Shown here piece after piece: positions 23,917-33,790 of a stretch of 64,000 nucleotides of DNA. Below the pieces are notes generated by a model. That model was not told where the DNA came from and searched no databases. It saw nothing but the letters and a program-made list of their open reading frames with translations. The stretch is taken from positions 1 to 64,000 of the forward strand of contig JAVBXP010000033.1 of the NCBI GenBank assembly GCA_030824495.1. Direction: 5' to 3'. Numbering within the stretch: the stretch's first letter is position 1; every line of letters starts with the position of its first letter. Source of the stretch: a bacterium (GTDB lineage: Bacteria > Pseudomonadota > Alphaproteobacteria > Caulobacterales > Caulobacteraceae). The position numbers and the translations under genes are program-made.

Positions 23917-25800
23917 TTAGGCGTCGACCTTTACGGCCTCGTAGGCCTCCACCGCGTCGAGCCATTCCTGCTCGGCCTTGTCGAGGGCGACCTGGGCCTG
24001 CTCACGCTTGCGGCCAAGGTCGGCTGCCTTGGCGGGGTTCTCGCTGAACACCTTGGGATCGGTCAGGGCTTTGTCGAGCTCGGCGACGGCGGCCGTCGCG
24101 CGGGCGAGCGCAGCCTCGGCCGACTCGGCGCGGCGGCGCGCGGTTCCGGTCGGGACCTTGGTCTTGGGCGGGGGCGGCGGCTTGGGGACCTCCGCCGGCT
24201 CGGCGGCCCGGACTTGGGTCGGGGCCTTGCCGGCCTGTTTGGCGCGGTCGATGACGAACTTGGCGTAGTCGTCCATGTCGCCGTCGAAGGGCGCGATCGT
24301 TCCGTCGCTGGCCAGCCAGAGGCGATCGGCGACCAGTTCCATCAAGGAGCGGTCGTGGGTGATCAGGATGACGGCGCCCTCATACTCGTTCAACGCGTCC
24401 AGCAGGGCGCGGCGAGAGTCGATGTCGAGGTGGTTGGTCGGTTCGTCGAGGATCAGCAGATGCGGCGCCTCGAGCGCCACCAGGTTCAGCAGCAGGCGGG
24501 CGCGTTCGCCGCCGGACAGGCTGTCGACCGTGGTCTCGACCTTCTGGTGTCCCAGGCCGTACTGGGCCAGGCGCGCGCGGCGGCTGGCCTCGGAGGCCTC
24601 CGGCATCACCGTGCGGATGATGTCGAGCGGGGTGTCCTTGGGATTCAGGGCTTCGATCTGGTGCTGGTGGAACCAGCCGACCTTCAGCCGGGCCGACCGG
24701 GTGAATTCGCCTGATTGCGGCTTCAGCGCGCCGGCGACCAACTTAGCGAAGGTCGACTTGCCGGCCCCGTTGACGCCGAGCAGACCGATCCGGTCGTCAA
24801 GGTCGAGGCGCAGGTTCAGGTGCTTGAGGATCGGCGTCTCGTCGTAGCCGGCCGACACGCCTTCCAGGCGCAGCAGAGGCGGGGCCAAGGGCCGTTCCGG
24901 CGAGGGCAGGATGAAGGGCGCGACATGCTCGGCGACCACCGATGACACTGGCGGCAGCTTCTGCAGCATCTTCAAGCGCGACTGGGCTTGGGTGGCCTTG
25001 GACGCCTTGGCGCGGAAGCGATCTACGAAGGACTGGAGGTGGGCGCGCTGGGCGTCGACCTTGGCCTTGTTGGCTTCCTGCAAACGCGCCTTTTCCTCAC
25101 GCTGGCGCTCGAAGCTGTCGTAGCCGCCGGTGTAGATGGTCAGCTTGCCGTCGGCGAGATGCAGGATGTGGTCGCAGCTATTGTTCAGGATTTCGCGGTC
25201 GTGGCTGATGATGACCGCCGTGTGCGGATACTTCTTCAGCCGGCTTTCCAGCCAGAGCGCGCCTTCGAGGTCGAGATAGTTGGTCGGTTCGTCGAGCAGC
25301 AGCAGGTCGGGCTCGGCGAACAGGGCGGCGGCCAGGGCGACCCGCATCCGCCAACCGCCCGAGAACTCGGCCATCGGGCGTGACAGGTCGGCGTTGGAGA
25401 AGCCTAGCCCCGAGAGGATTTCCGAGGCGCGTGACGGCGCGCGGTCGGCGCCGATCTCATAGAGCCGGGCGTAGATTTCGCCCATGTGCTCGGGGTCTGC
25501 AGTCTCGAGCTCGTTGGTCAGGCGCTCGCGCTCTTCGTCAGCGGCCAGGACAGTGTCGAGCAGGGAAATCGGCGTCGCCGGATGCTCCTGATCGACCGAG
25601 GCGATACGCGCGTTCTTGGGATAACCGATCTCGCCGTCGCCGGCGTGAAGCTGGTCAAGGATCAGTTTGAACAGCGTGGACTTGCCCACACCGTTGCGGC
25701 CGACCAGGCCCACGTGGGCGCCCACAGGAATGCTCACGGTCGCGTGGTCAAAAAACCGGCGGCCCCAGGCGTCGAAGGTCAGATCATTGATTTGCAGCAT
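23917..25800 (-). CDS. ABC-F family ATPase (Uup/YheS type)
   Basis: 627 aa with two ATP-binding cassettes and no membrane domain. Walker A motifs are GRNGVGKST (34-42) and GVNGAGKST (second half). Signature sequences are FSGGWRMR and SLSGGERAR, and Walker B motifs LLLLDEPTNYLD and LLILDEPTNHLD. A charged inter-cassette linker lies around 240-290. The C-terminus is a Lys/Glu/Ala-rich extension (about 555-625), probably coiled coil, as in Uup/YheS-type proteins. ABC-F proteins act on the ribosome E site during stalled translation; some give antibiotic protection. The exact subfamily is not certain. Confidence 0.93.
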   Translation of the reverse strand: MLQINDLTFDAWGRRFFDHATVSIPVGAHVGLVGRNGVGKSTLFKLILDQLHAGDGEIGYPKNARIASVDQEHPATPISLLDTVLAADEERERLTNELETADPEHMGEIYARLYEIGADRAPSRASEILSGLGFSNADLSRPMAEFSGGWRMRVALAAALFAEPDLLLLDEPTNYLDLEGALWLESRLKKYPHTAVIISHDREILNNSCDHILHLADGKLTIYTGGYDSFERQREEKARLQEANKAKVDAQRAHLQSFVDRFRAKASKATQAQSRLKMLQKLPPVSSVVAEHVAPFILPSPERPLAPPLLRLEGVSAGYDETPILKHLNLRLDLDDRIGLLGVNGAGKSTFAKLVAGALKPQSGEFTRSARLKVGWFHQHQIEALNPKDTPLDIIRTVMPEASEASRRARLAQYGLGHQKVETTVDSLSGGERARLLLNLVALEAPHLLILDEPTNHLDIDSRRALLDALNEYEGAVILITHDRSLMELVADRLWLASDGTIAPFDGDMDDYAKFVIDRAKQAGKAPTQVRAAEPAEVPKPPPPPKTKVPTGTARRRAESAEAALARATAAVAELDKALTDPKVFSENPAKAADLGRKREQAQVALDKAEQEWLDAVEAYEAVKVDA

Positions 25801-25863
25801 GGCGAGCGCGGGGGCTTATCAGAGGCGGGCCCTTGAGGGAATGCGTCCATTATTCCGCCCTGC

Positions 25864-25892
25864 TTGGCGATGTCACATCGGACCGCTATAAG
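25864..25892 (+). promoter_or_regulatory. Putative housekeeping-sigma promoter of ndk
   Basis: TTGGCG at 25864-25869, a 17-base spacer, then TATAAG at 25887-25892, 58 bases before the ndk ATG. Position and spacing are good; no mapped start is available. Confidence 0.5.
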
Positions 25893-25950
25893 CCCGCCAC
25901 CCGCGCGGGGCTCCGCGCCTCCCCAACAATACAAAGACAAGTCAAAGACA

Positions 25951-26370
25951 ATGACCGAACGCACCTTCTCGATCATCAAGCCGGACGCCACGAAGCGTAA
26001 CCTCACGGGCAAGATCAACGCGGTGATCGAAGACGCCGGCCTGCGCATCGTGGCCCAGCGCCGCATCCAGATGACCGAAGCCCAGGCCAAGAAGTTCTAC
26101 GAAGTCCACGCCGAGCGCCCGTTCTACGGCGAGCTGGTCGAAACCATGACCTCGGCGCCCGTCGTCGTGCAGGTTCTGGAAGGCGAAGGCGCCGTGGCGA
26201 AGTACCGTGAAGTCATGGGCGCCACGAACCCGGAACAGGCCGCCGAAGGCACCATCCGCAAGCTGTTCGCGCTGAACGTCGGCGAAAACTCGGTCCACGG
26301 TTCGGACAGCCAAGACAACGCCAAGCTGGAAATCGCCCAGTTCTTCACCGACGATCAAATCGTCGGCTAA
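25951..26370 (+). CDS. ndk: Nucleoside-diphosphate kinase
   Basis: Balances nucleoside triphosphate pools by a phospho-histidine ping-pong reaction. The 139-aa length is typical. [16 protein letters not shown] opens the fold, RPFYGELV is the nucleotide-binding region, and ENSVHGSDS carries the catalytic His (116). The start at 25951 matches the family N-terminus; upstream in-frame codons are leader sequence. It is a single-gene transcript between a likely promoter and a strong terminator. Confidence 0.97.
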   Translation: MTERTFSIIKPDATKRNLTGKINAVIEDAGLRIVAQRRIQMTEAQAKKFYEVHAERPFYGELVETMTSAPVVVQVLEGEGAVAKYREVMGATNPEQAAEGTIRKLFALNVGENSVHGSDSQDNAKLEIAQFFTDDQIVG

Positions 26371-26456
26371 GACGGCGGGGAACGGTGGAGCTCGTTCTGC
26401 GTTGATCTAACGCGGCACGAGCCCAGGTGGTCCCTCCAGAGACCGGCCGCACCAGT

Positions 26457-26500
26457 CAGGCCCCGTTCGGCAAAGAGCCGGGCGGGGCCTGCTTGTTTTT
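26457..26500 (+). terminator. Rho-independent terminator of ndk
   Basis: A long interrupted stem (CAGGCCCCG with CGGGGCCTG, inner CGGC with GCCG) closing on AAAGA, followed by CTTGTTTTT. It lies 87 bases past the ndk stop. Confidence 0.85.
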
Positions 26501-26514
26501 CAAGGAGCGGCACC

Positions 26515-26793
26515 ATCCGTAAGGCACCCCCTATCGTCACCGCCGGCGCTGGCGACCTAAAATTCACCGGGCACGAGTTGCAGGTGGAGTATGAGATTAC
26601 AGGCCAGATGCGTACCTTGGCCTCGGCCCACGTTCCGCTGCGGGGCCTTCTTCGGACCGCGCCCGATGTGGCCGAAGCGCTCTTTCGCGCCGGTGAAGCG
26701 GCCTTGACCCTGGATGATGGTCGCGGTTGCCGCATCCGGATGCTCGGCTACACTACCGGCAGCGATACCGCCTACTTCGAAATCAGAATTTAG
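26515..26793 (+). CDS. Conserved small protein with apparent ATC start
   Basis: The reading frame is open from 26500. The protein pattern expected for this small family (RKAPPIVTAGAGDLKFTG... through TLDDGRGCRIRMLGYTTGSDTAYFEIRI) begins at 26515. There the codon is ATC, placed 6 bases after a perfect AAGGAG. This gives 92 aa. The first ordinary start is TTG at 26578, which would remove the first 21 residues and has no ribosome site. The fold is probably a small beta-rich domain; function unknown. It follows the ndk terminator and converges with the next gene, overlapping by four bases. An ATG-to-ATC sequencing error is also possible. Confidence 0.6.
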   Translation: MRKAPPIVTAGAGDLKFTGHELQVEYEITGQMRTLASAHVPLRGLLRTAPDVAEALFRAGEAALTLDDGRGCRIRMLGYTTGSDTAYFEIRI

Positions 26794-26993
26794 CGGGGCC
26801 GTGTGATCTGCGTCGGACGCAGATGCGGCGAATAGAGGCGGTCGTAAGCGCCGGCGTCCTTCAGGTGCAGGGCCGCGTCCAGCAGGCGAGCGCCGCGCAG
26901 TCCGTTCGGCGGCGGCTCGGCCGATAAGGCCGCCCACAGGCTCTCGGCTTCCCGGTGAAGACGCTCGTTGCGTTCCATGTTCTTGCCATCCAT
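26790..26993 (-). CDS. Small charged hypothetical protein (67 aa)
   Basis: Starts at ATG 26993 (or 26978, giving 62 aa). The protein is helical and charged (ERNERLHREAESLWAAL, then RLLDAALHLKDAGAYDRLY), ending in PTQITRPR. No family recognised. Codon usage matches the surroundings. A hydrophilic alpha-helical regulator or adaptor is conceivable, but nothing in the sequence proves a function. Confidence 0.5.
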   Translation of the reverse strand: MDGKNMERNERLHREAESLWAALSAEPPPNGLRGARLLDAALHLKDAGAYDRLYSPHLRPTQITRPR

Positions 26994-27211
26994 GCCGGTC
27001 GAACCATTCAGACGGCCTGAAGTTCCGTCCAAGTAAGGTTGATAAGAGGTAAGAAATTGTAACCTCGCCGTGCGGTTGTGGTCATTGCAGTCGCGCGAGT
27101 AGTCTCGATGCTTGTGTGTTGAGTTCACGAATAGCCGGCGAACACATCGTTTGATCGCTGTCGACGCGCGCCGCATCCTCTCCGGGATTAGAGCAGTCGG
27201 GGCTTCAGTTC

Positions 27212-28060
27212 ATGAGCGAGATCATCACCCTAGCCGGCGCGGTCCAGGGCGCTTTGGTGCTCCCCGAAAGGGTGTCTGGCCTAGGGGTGTTGGTCCTGAC
27301 CGGTTCCAGCGGCCGGGTTGACTTGGACCGAGCGCGTCTCTTCGCCGATCGTGGCGCCGTCGCCCTTGCGCAGCGCTGGTGGGGCGGGGAGGGACAGGCG
27401 CCCGGGATCAACCTCATCCCGCTGGAGGTCTTCCTCAAGGGTGTCGATCGGCTGAGGGCGGAAGGCTGCAACAGGATCGCGATCCTCGGCACATCGAGGG
27501 GAGCCGAAGCGGCGCTGCTGACCGCCGTGCGCGATCCTCGCATCGACATCGCGATCGCCATCAGTCCATCGCATGTCGTCTGGCAGGACTTCGGCCCTGG
27601 GCTTGACGGCGTCTACTGGCCGCCGCGCTCAGCCTTCACTTGGGAGGGGCGGGTCCTGCCATGCGTTGTCTACGACCCGAGAGTCTGGCCGGCGGTCGGC
27701 GCCCCGCAGATCTATCGGCCGACCTTCGAGAAGAGCCTGCAGACCTTCGCCGAGGACGTCCCGACCGCCAGCATTCCGGTCGAGGAGGCGCGGGCGGAGA
27801 TCATTCTCGTCGCCGGTGCGGGCGATTTGCTGTGGCCCTCGGATACCTCCGCCCACGAGCTCGCCGAGCGGCTGAAGCGGCATGGAAAGTTAGCTACGGT
27901 CATTGAGCATCCGCACGCCGGCCACAGCCCGGTGTTTCCAGGCGAACCCCAACCGCCAGAGCTGGCGGCGCGAGCCTGGGGTGGGACGCCCGAGGCCGAT
28001 CGTCATTTGGGCGCCGCGGCCTGGGCGGAGATCACCTCGCGGCTCGGACTGGCCGCGTGA
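27212..28060 (+). CDS. BAAT C-terminal-type acyl-CoA hydrolase/acyltransferase (alpha/beta hydrolase)
   Basis: 282 aa. The elbow GTSRGAEA (nucleophile Ser 95) and the segments ISPSHVVWQDF, AFTWEGRVLPC, VAGAGDLLWPS (acid about Asp 205) and HPHAGHSPVFPGEP (His about 238) match the C-terminal catalytic domain of bile-acid-CoA:amino-acid N-acyltransferase/acyl-CoA thioesterases. The N-terminal Ig-like domain of the eukaryotic enzymes is missing, as usual in bacteria. It precedes three CoA-ester genes on the same strand, so an acyl-CoA or related ester substrate is plausible. Confidence 0.85.
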   Translation: MSEIITLAGAVQGALVLPERVSGLGVLVLTGSSGRVDLDRARLFADRGAVALAQRWWGGEGQAPGINLIPLEVFLKGVDRLRAEGCNRIAILGTSRGAEAALLTAVRDPRIDIAIAISPSHVVWQDFGPGLDGVYWPPRSAFTWEGRVLPCVVYDPRVWPAVGAPQIYRPTFEKSLQTFAEDVPTASIPVEEARAEIILVAGAGDLLWPSDTSAHELAERLKRHGKLATVIEHPHAGHSPVFPGEPQPPELAARAWGGTPEADRHLGAAAWAEITSRLGLAA

Positions 28061-28134
28061 CGCGACGACATGGGTTTCACCGCCGGGGCCATATGCGCTA
28101 GCTGAGTGGCGGCGCGGGGCCGCGGCGGAGGATC

Positions 28135-29295
28135 GTGGTGGACGTCAGTGAGAGCTTTCCGGAGATCCGTGACGCTGTGCGAAAGCTCTGCGCCCAGTTC
28201 CCGGGCGAATATTGGCGGGCGCTGGATCGCGACCGCATCTATCCGACGGAGTTTGTACAGGCGCTGACCCAGGCGGGGTTCCTGTCGGTGCTGATCCCCG
28301 AGGCTTATGGCGGGTCAGGGCTTGGCCTGGCCGCGGCGACGGCGGTCCTTGAGGAGATCCACCGCTCCGGCTGCAACGGCGGCGCCTGTCACGCCCAGAT
28401 GTACACGATGGGCACGATCCTGCGGCACGGCAGCGAGGCGCAGAAGGAAGCCTATCTGCCGAAGATCGCCACCGGCGAGCTGCGCCTGCAGGCCTTCGGC
28501 GTCACCGAGCCCACCGCTGGGACCGACACCACCCGGATCTCGACCTTCGCCCGGCGCGAGGGCGACCACTATGTCGTCAGCGGCCAGAAACTGTGGATCA
28601 GCCGGGCTGAACATTCCGACCTGATGGTGCTGCTCTGCCGGACCACGCCCCGTGAGGACGCCGCCAAGCCGTCCGATGGCATGAGCGTGCTGATCGTCGA
28701 TCTGCGCGAGGCGGTCGGAAACGGGCTGACCATTCGCCCGGTGCGGACCATGCTGAACCACGCCACCACCGAACTGTTCTTCGATGAGCTGAAGGTCCCG
28801 GTCGCCAATCTGGTCGGCCAGGAGGGGAAGGGTTTCCGCTACATCCTCGACGGCATGAACGCTGAGCGGATCCTGATCGCTTCGGAGTGTATCGGCGACG
28901 GCAAGTTCTTCATCGACCGGGCCAGCGCCTACGCCAAGGAGCGCGAAGTGTTCGGCCGGCCGATCGGCCAGAACCAGGGCGTTCAGTTCCCGATCGCCCG
29001 GGCCTATGTGCAACTGACCGCCGCCTCGCTGATGGTCGATAGGGCCGCGGCGATGTTCGACGCCGACATTCCCTGCGGCACCGAAGCCAACATGGCCAAG
29101 ATGCTGGCCTCCGAGGCCTCGTGGTTCGCAGCCGACATGGCCGTGCAGACCCATGGCGGGTTCGGCTTCGCCGAGGACTACGACATCGAGCGCAAGTTCC
29201 GGGAGACGCGGCTCTATCAGGTGGCGCCGATCTCCACGAACCTGATCCTCAGCCACGTGGCGACCCACGTGCTGGGTATGCCCAAGAGCTTCTAG
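28135..29295 (+). CDS. Acyl-CoA dehydrogenase family protein
   Basis: FAD enzyme of 386 aa oxidising an acyl-CoA to the enoyl-CoA. Recognisable blocks: IPEAYGGSGLGL near 55-66, AFGVTEPTAGTDTTRI (FAD/substrate loop), GQKLWISRAEHSD, NAERILIASECIGDG, YAKEREVFGRPIGQNQGVQF, and QTHGGFGFAEDYDIERKFRE at the C-terminus. Start GTG at 28135 or 28138 after GGAGGAT. It is followed 8 bases later by a CoA-transferase gene and then an enoyl-CoA hydratase gene, so this looks like an operon for one acyl-CoA pathway. Confidence 0.93.
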   Translation: MVDVSESFPEIRDAVRKLCAQFPGEYWRALDRDRIYPTEFVQALTQAGFLSVLIPEAYGGSGLGLAAATAVLEEIHRSGCNGGACHAQMYTMGTILRHGSEAQKEAYLPKIATGELRLQAFGVTEPTAGTDTTRISTFARREGDHYVVSGQKLWISRAEHSDLMVLLCRTTPREDAAKPSDGMSVLIVDLREAVGNGLTIRPVRTMLNHATTELFFDELKVPVANLVGQEGKGFRYILDGMNAERILIASECIGDGKFFIDRASAYAKEREVFGRPIGQNQGVQFPIARAYVQLTAASLMVDRAAAMFDADIPCGTEANMAKMLASEASWFAADMAVQTHGGFGFAEDYDIERKFRETRLYQVAPISTNLILSHVATHVLGMPKSF

Positions 29296-29303
29296 GGGGA
29301 CGA

Positions 29304-30524
29304 ATGTACGACCTTCTCAAAGGCCTGCGCGTTGTCGAGGGTTCGGCCTTCGTGGCCGGTCCGACCTGCGGCCTGTATCTCGCCCAGCTTGGGGCCGAGG
29401 TGATCCGGTTTGACAATATCGGCGGCGGGCCGGACTTCGGGCGCTGGCCGCTGACGCGGGGCGGCGACAGCCTCTATTGGGAGGGGCTCAACAAGTCCAA
29501 GAAGTCGGTGGCGCTGGACCTTGGCCGGCCCGAGGGGCGCGAACTGGCCGCCCGCCTGGCGGCGGCGCCGGGCGACGAGGGCGGGGTGTTCGTCACTAAT
29601 TTCCCGGTCGAAGGCTTCCTTTCCTACGAAAAGCTGAGCGCGTTGCGGCCGGATCTGATTTGCGCGCGGGTGATGGGCTGGGCCGATGGCGGGCCGGCCG
29701 TGGACTACACCGTCAACAGCGCAATCGGCGTGCCGATGATGAACGGCCATCCGGACGACCCACGCCCGGTGAATAACGTGGTGCCGACCTGGGACCTGCT
29801 CACCGGCGCCTACGCCGCCTTCGCCCTGGTTTCGGCGCTGCACGCCCGCGGCCGGGACGGCAAGGGGCGCGAGATCCGCATCCCGCTGTCGGACATCGCC
29901 GGATCGACTATGGCCAATCTCGGCTACTTGGCGGAGAGCCTGGCCGGGCCGGATCGGCCGCGGATGGGTAACGACCTCTATGGCGCGTTCGGGCGCGACT
30001 TCACGCTGAAGGGCGGCCAACAGATCATGCTGGTGGCGATCACGCCGCGCCAGTGGAAGGGCCTGCTGGCGGTGCTGGAGATCGAAGCTCCAGTCGCGGC
30101 GTTGGAGGCGGAGCTCGGTTTGAGCTTCGCGAGCGACGAGGGACTACGGTTCGATCATCGCGGGCGGCTGTTTCCGATCTTCGAGGCCGCGTTTGCGCGC
30201 AAGACGCTCGGTGAGCTGAAGCCCGCCTTCGAGGCGACCGGCGTGTGCTGGGGACCGTACCAGCCGATGAGCGCGGCGGCGGAAGATCCCCGGCTGATCA
30301 AGGGCAACCCGGTGTTCAGCGATGTGATCCACCCCAGCGGGCGGACCTATCCCGCGGCCGGCTTCGCCGGGACCATCCCGCAAGACGTTCGAGCGCCCGC
30401 GAGGGCGGCTTCGAAGCTGGGGCAGCATACCGACGAGGTTCTGGCGCAGGTGCTGGGGCTGTCCTCGGGTGAAATCGCGCGATTGCATGACGCCGGCGTC
30501 GTCGCCGGACCGGAGGGACGATGA
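29304..30524 (+). CDS. Class III CoA transferase resembling mesaconyl-CoA C1-C4 CoA transferase (Mct)
   Basis: 406 aa, ATG at 29304 with GGGGGACGA. CaiB/BaiF fold with catalytic Asp about 164 in VVPTWDLLTG. From memory, several blocks closely follow Chloroflexus Mct: GLRVVEGSAFVAGP, LAQLGAEVIRFDNIGGG, GLNKSKKSVALDL, VDYTVNSAIG, YGAFGRDF, and LGQHTDEVLAQVLGLS. Mct moves CoA within mesaconyl-CoA in the 3-hydroxypropionate bi-cycle. The mesaconyl-C1-CoA hydratase and mesaconyl-C4-CoA hydratase partners are not in this window, so the substrate may be a related branched unsaturated diacid. General CoA transferase is the safe call. Confidence 0.8.
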   Translation: MYDLLKGLRVVEGSAFVAGPTCGLYLAQLGAEVIRFDNIGGGPDFGRWPLTRGGDSLYWEGLNKSKKSVALDLGRPEGRELAARLAAAPGDEGGVFVTNFPVEGFLSYEKLSALRPDLICARVMGWADGGPAVDYTVNSAIGVPMMNGHPDDPRPVNNVVPTWDLLTGAYAAFALVSALHARGRDGKGREIRIPLSDIAGSTMANLGYLAESLAGPDRPRMGNDLYGAFGRDFTLKGGQQIMLVAITPRQWKGLLAVLEIEAPVAALEAELGLSFASDEGLRFDHRGRLFPIFEAAFARKTLGELKPAFEATGVCWGPYQPMSAAAEDPRLIKGNPVFSDVIHPSGRTYPAAGFAGTIPQDVRAPARAASKLGQHTDEVLAQVLGLSSGEIARLHDAGVVAGPEGR

Positions 30525-31300
30525 CCACTACGATCGAACTGACCGAGCCCTCGCCAGGCGTCCGCGTGGTGACCCTGTCGCGCCCGGAAGCGGCCAACGC
30601 GCTTAACACCGCCATGGGCGAGGAACTGTTGGCGCTGTGGACGGCGCTGGCCGCCGATCCGACGATCCGGGTGGCGGTGCTGACCGGCGCGGGCCGGTTC
30701 TTCTGCGCCGGTGCGGACCTGAAGGAACGCGACGGCATGAGCGATCAGGCCTGGTCGGACCAGCATGTGATGTTCGAGGCGATGATCCGCGCGCAGCTAG
30801 CCTGCCCGTTCCCGATCATCGCGGCGGTGAATGGCGCGGCCATGGGCGGCGGGGCCGAAATGGCCTTGGCCTGCGACTTTGCGTGGGTCGCCGACACCGC
30901 CAAGATGGGTCTGCCCGAGGTGGGCCTTGGGATCATTCCGGGCTTGGGCGGCACCCAGTTCGTCACGCGGGCGGCTGGCGAGCGGCGCGCCGCCGAACTG
31001 CTGATGTCGGGCCTGCCACTCGACGCCGCCCAGGCGTTGGAGTTTGGCCTGGTGAATCGGGTGGTTCCGGCGGCGGATCTGATGGCTCAAGTGATTGAGC
31101 GCGCCCAGGTGATCGCCAGCAAGGCGCCGCTATCGGTGAAGGCGCTGAAGGCCGTCGTGCGTGGCGGGGCGGCGCTGCCGCTGGACCAGGCGATGGAGCT
31201 GGAGCTCTCGGAGTACAACCGCCTATTCCGCACGGCCGATCGCCGCGAAGGCGTGGCGGCGTTCAATCAGAAGCGGGCCGCGGTGTTTGAGGGCGAGTAG
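30521..31300 (+). CDS. Enoyl-CoA hydratase/isomerase (crotonase) family protein
   Basis: 259 aa with crotonase marks: SRPEAANALN, the first oxyanion segment GAGRFFCAGADLKE (67-80), AAVNGAAMGGGAEMALACDF (oxyanion Gly), LPEVGLGIIPGLGGTQ with one candidate catalytic Glu, and a C-terminal helix. The two-acid hydratase pair is plausible (Glu in GGGAEM and LPEVGLG). Its start overlaps the CoA-transferase stop by four bases (ATGA). It probably hydrates the enoyl-CoA made by the upstream dehydrogenase. Confidence 0.92.
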   Translation: MTTTIELTEPSPGVRVVTLSRPEAANALNTAMGEELLALWTALAADPTIRVAVLTGAGRFFCAGADLKERDGMSDQAWSDQHVMFEAMIRAQLACPFPIIAAVNGAAMGGGAEMALACDFAWVADTAKMGLPEVGLGIIPGLGGTQFVTRAAGERRAAELLMSGLPLDAAQALEFGLVNRVVPAADLMAQVIERAQVIASKAPLSVKALKAVVRGGAALPLDQAMELELSEYNRLFRTADRREGVAAFNQKRAAVFEGE

Positions 31301-31324
31301 GGGGCCGATGCGCCGCTGCGCGTC

Positions 31325-31407
31325 GCCCCCTCACCTGACCTCTCCCGAGGGAGAGAAAGTTCAGGCCTCTTCTCCTCTCCCCGCCGGGGAGAGGTTGGGT
31401 GAGGGGC
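31325..31407. repeat. 83-bp imperfect palindrome with two inner hairpins, between two convergent genes
   Basis: Outer arms are GCCCCCTCACC (31325-31335) and GGGTGAGGGGC (31397-31407). Two inner hairpins are CTCTCCC/GGGAGAG (31340-31355, loop GA) and CTCTCCCC/GGGGAGAG (31375-31393, loop GCC). It ends one base before the purM stop and probably terminates both the crotonase and purM transcripts. Its cores match the palindromes at 19647 and 23890. Confidence 0.65.
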
Positions 31408-31408
31408 C

Positions 31409-32440
<1,032 letters not shown>

Positions 32441-32533
32441 GTGACGCCTTTTGGGCTCAGGGGAGGCAGAAATTAACGCCTGCGCGCATCCGGCGCTTGC
32501 AGACTCGGGGCTGCGCGAGCGTATAGCTACTTG

Positions 32534-33715
32534 ATGACGCCGATTACAACCACCGCCGAACTCCAGGCGTTCTGCGACAAGATCAAAGGCCAAGCCTTCG
32601 TCGCCGTAGACACCGAGTTCATGCGCGAGACCACCTACTGGCCCAAGCTCTGCCTGATCCAGGCCGCAGCCCCCAACGCCGAGGCGGTCATCGACCCTCT
32701 CGCCGACGGGCTGGACCTTGAGCCGTTCCTTGAAATCCTGCGCGATCCGAGCATCGAAAAGGTGTTCCACGCCGCTCGCCAGGACGTCGAAATCTTCAAT
32801 AATCTGAAGGCGATGCCGGTTCCGCTGTTCGACACCCAGGTGGCAGGCATGGCGGCCGGCTTCGGTGAGCAGATCGCCTATGACGCGCTGGTCCGCCAGA
32901 TGCTGAAGATCGAGATCGACAAGTCCTCGCGCTTCACCGACTGGGCCAGACGACCCCTGACCGATGCTCAGCTCGTCTACGCCCTGGGCGATGTGACGCA
33001 CCTGGCCAAGCTCTATCCGATGCTGCGTTCGCGGCTGGAAAAGGAAGGGCGACTGGCCTGGGTCGTCGATGAGATGCGCAGCCTTGCTGATCCCGCGCTC
33101 TACGACGTGACGCCTGAGAACGCCTGGAAGCGGCTCAAGCCGCGCCGCCACACGGCCAAGTATCTGGCGGTCTTCAAGGCTGTCGCCGCCTGGCGAGAGC
33201 GGACCGCCCAGATCCGCGATCAGCCGCGCGGCCGCATCCTGAAGGACGACGCGATCGACGAGGTCGCGACCCAGGCGCCGACAGACGCCGAGGCCCTGGA
33301 TCGCCTGCGCTCTGTGCCCAAGGGCTTCTCGGGTTCGCGGTTTGGACCTGACCTGCTGGCCGCCGTGCGCGAGGCGCTCAAGGATCCGGAGGCCTACGCT
33401 CCGGTGATCGAACGCGCCAAGCATCAGCCGTCACCGGCGGCGGGCGCCGTGGTCGAACTCCTGAAGGTGCTGCTGAAGGCGCGGTCGGAAGACGCCGGCG
33501 TGGCCTCCAAGCTGATCGCGACGATGTCTGACCTTGAACAGATCGCCAATGACGACAACGCCAAGAGCCAGGCGCTCACCGGCTGGCGTCGCGAGGCGTT
33601 CGGCGAGGACGCCCTGCGGCTCAAGCGCGGCGAACTGGCCCTGGTGCTGGACGGAACCCGCGTGCGTGTCGTGGAAGTCCGCCGCGCTCCCAAGGCGAGC
33701 GCTGCGGCGGAGTAG
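32534..33715 (+). CDS. rnd: Ribonuclease D
   Basis: 3'-5' exoribonuclease in tRNA and small-RNA maturation. The 393-aa protein has the DEDDy exonuclease motifs: VDTEF (26-28 region, Asp and Glu), [10 protein letters not shown] (Asp), and YALGDVTHL (Tyr and Asp). Two HRDC-type helical regions follow (about 205-285 and 300-375), as in RNase D. ATG at 32534 was taken; a TTG precedes it directly. A clean bidirectional terminator follows the stop. Confidence 0.95.
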   Translation: MTPITTTAELQAFCDKIKGQAFVAVDTEFMRETTYWPKLCLIQAAAPNAEAVIDPLADGLDLEPFLEILRDPSIEKVFHAARQDVEIFNNLKAMPVPLFDTQVAGMAAGFGEQIAYDALVRQMLKIEIDKSSRFTDWARRPLTDAQLVYALGDVTHLAKLYPMLRSRLEKEGRLAWVVDEMRSLADPALYDVTPENAWKRLKPRRHTAKYLAVFKAVAAWRERTAQIRDQPRGRILKDDAIDEVATQAPTDAEALDRLRSVPKGFSGSRFGPDLLAAVREALKDPEAYAPVIERAKHQPSPAAGAVVELLKVLLKARSEDAGVASKLIATMSDLEQIANDDNAKSQALTGWRREAFGEDALRLKRGELALVLDGTRVRVVEVRRAPKASAAAE

Positions 33716-33756
33716 CGCCAGCCTCCTTAGACAGGAAGGCTGCGATCGAAGCTGAC

Positions 33757-33786
33757 AACGGCTCCCTCTGATGAGGGAGCCGTTTT
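33757..33786. terminator. Bidirectional terminator between rnd and the MFS gene
   Basis: A perfect 12-bp stem, AACGGCTCCCTC with GAGGGAGCCGTT, closes on TGAT and is followed by TT on the plus strand. AAAACGGCTCC precedes it in the other orientation, so it can serve both convergent genes. Confidence 0.85.
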
Positions 33787-33790
33787 CGTA

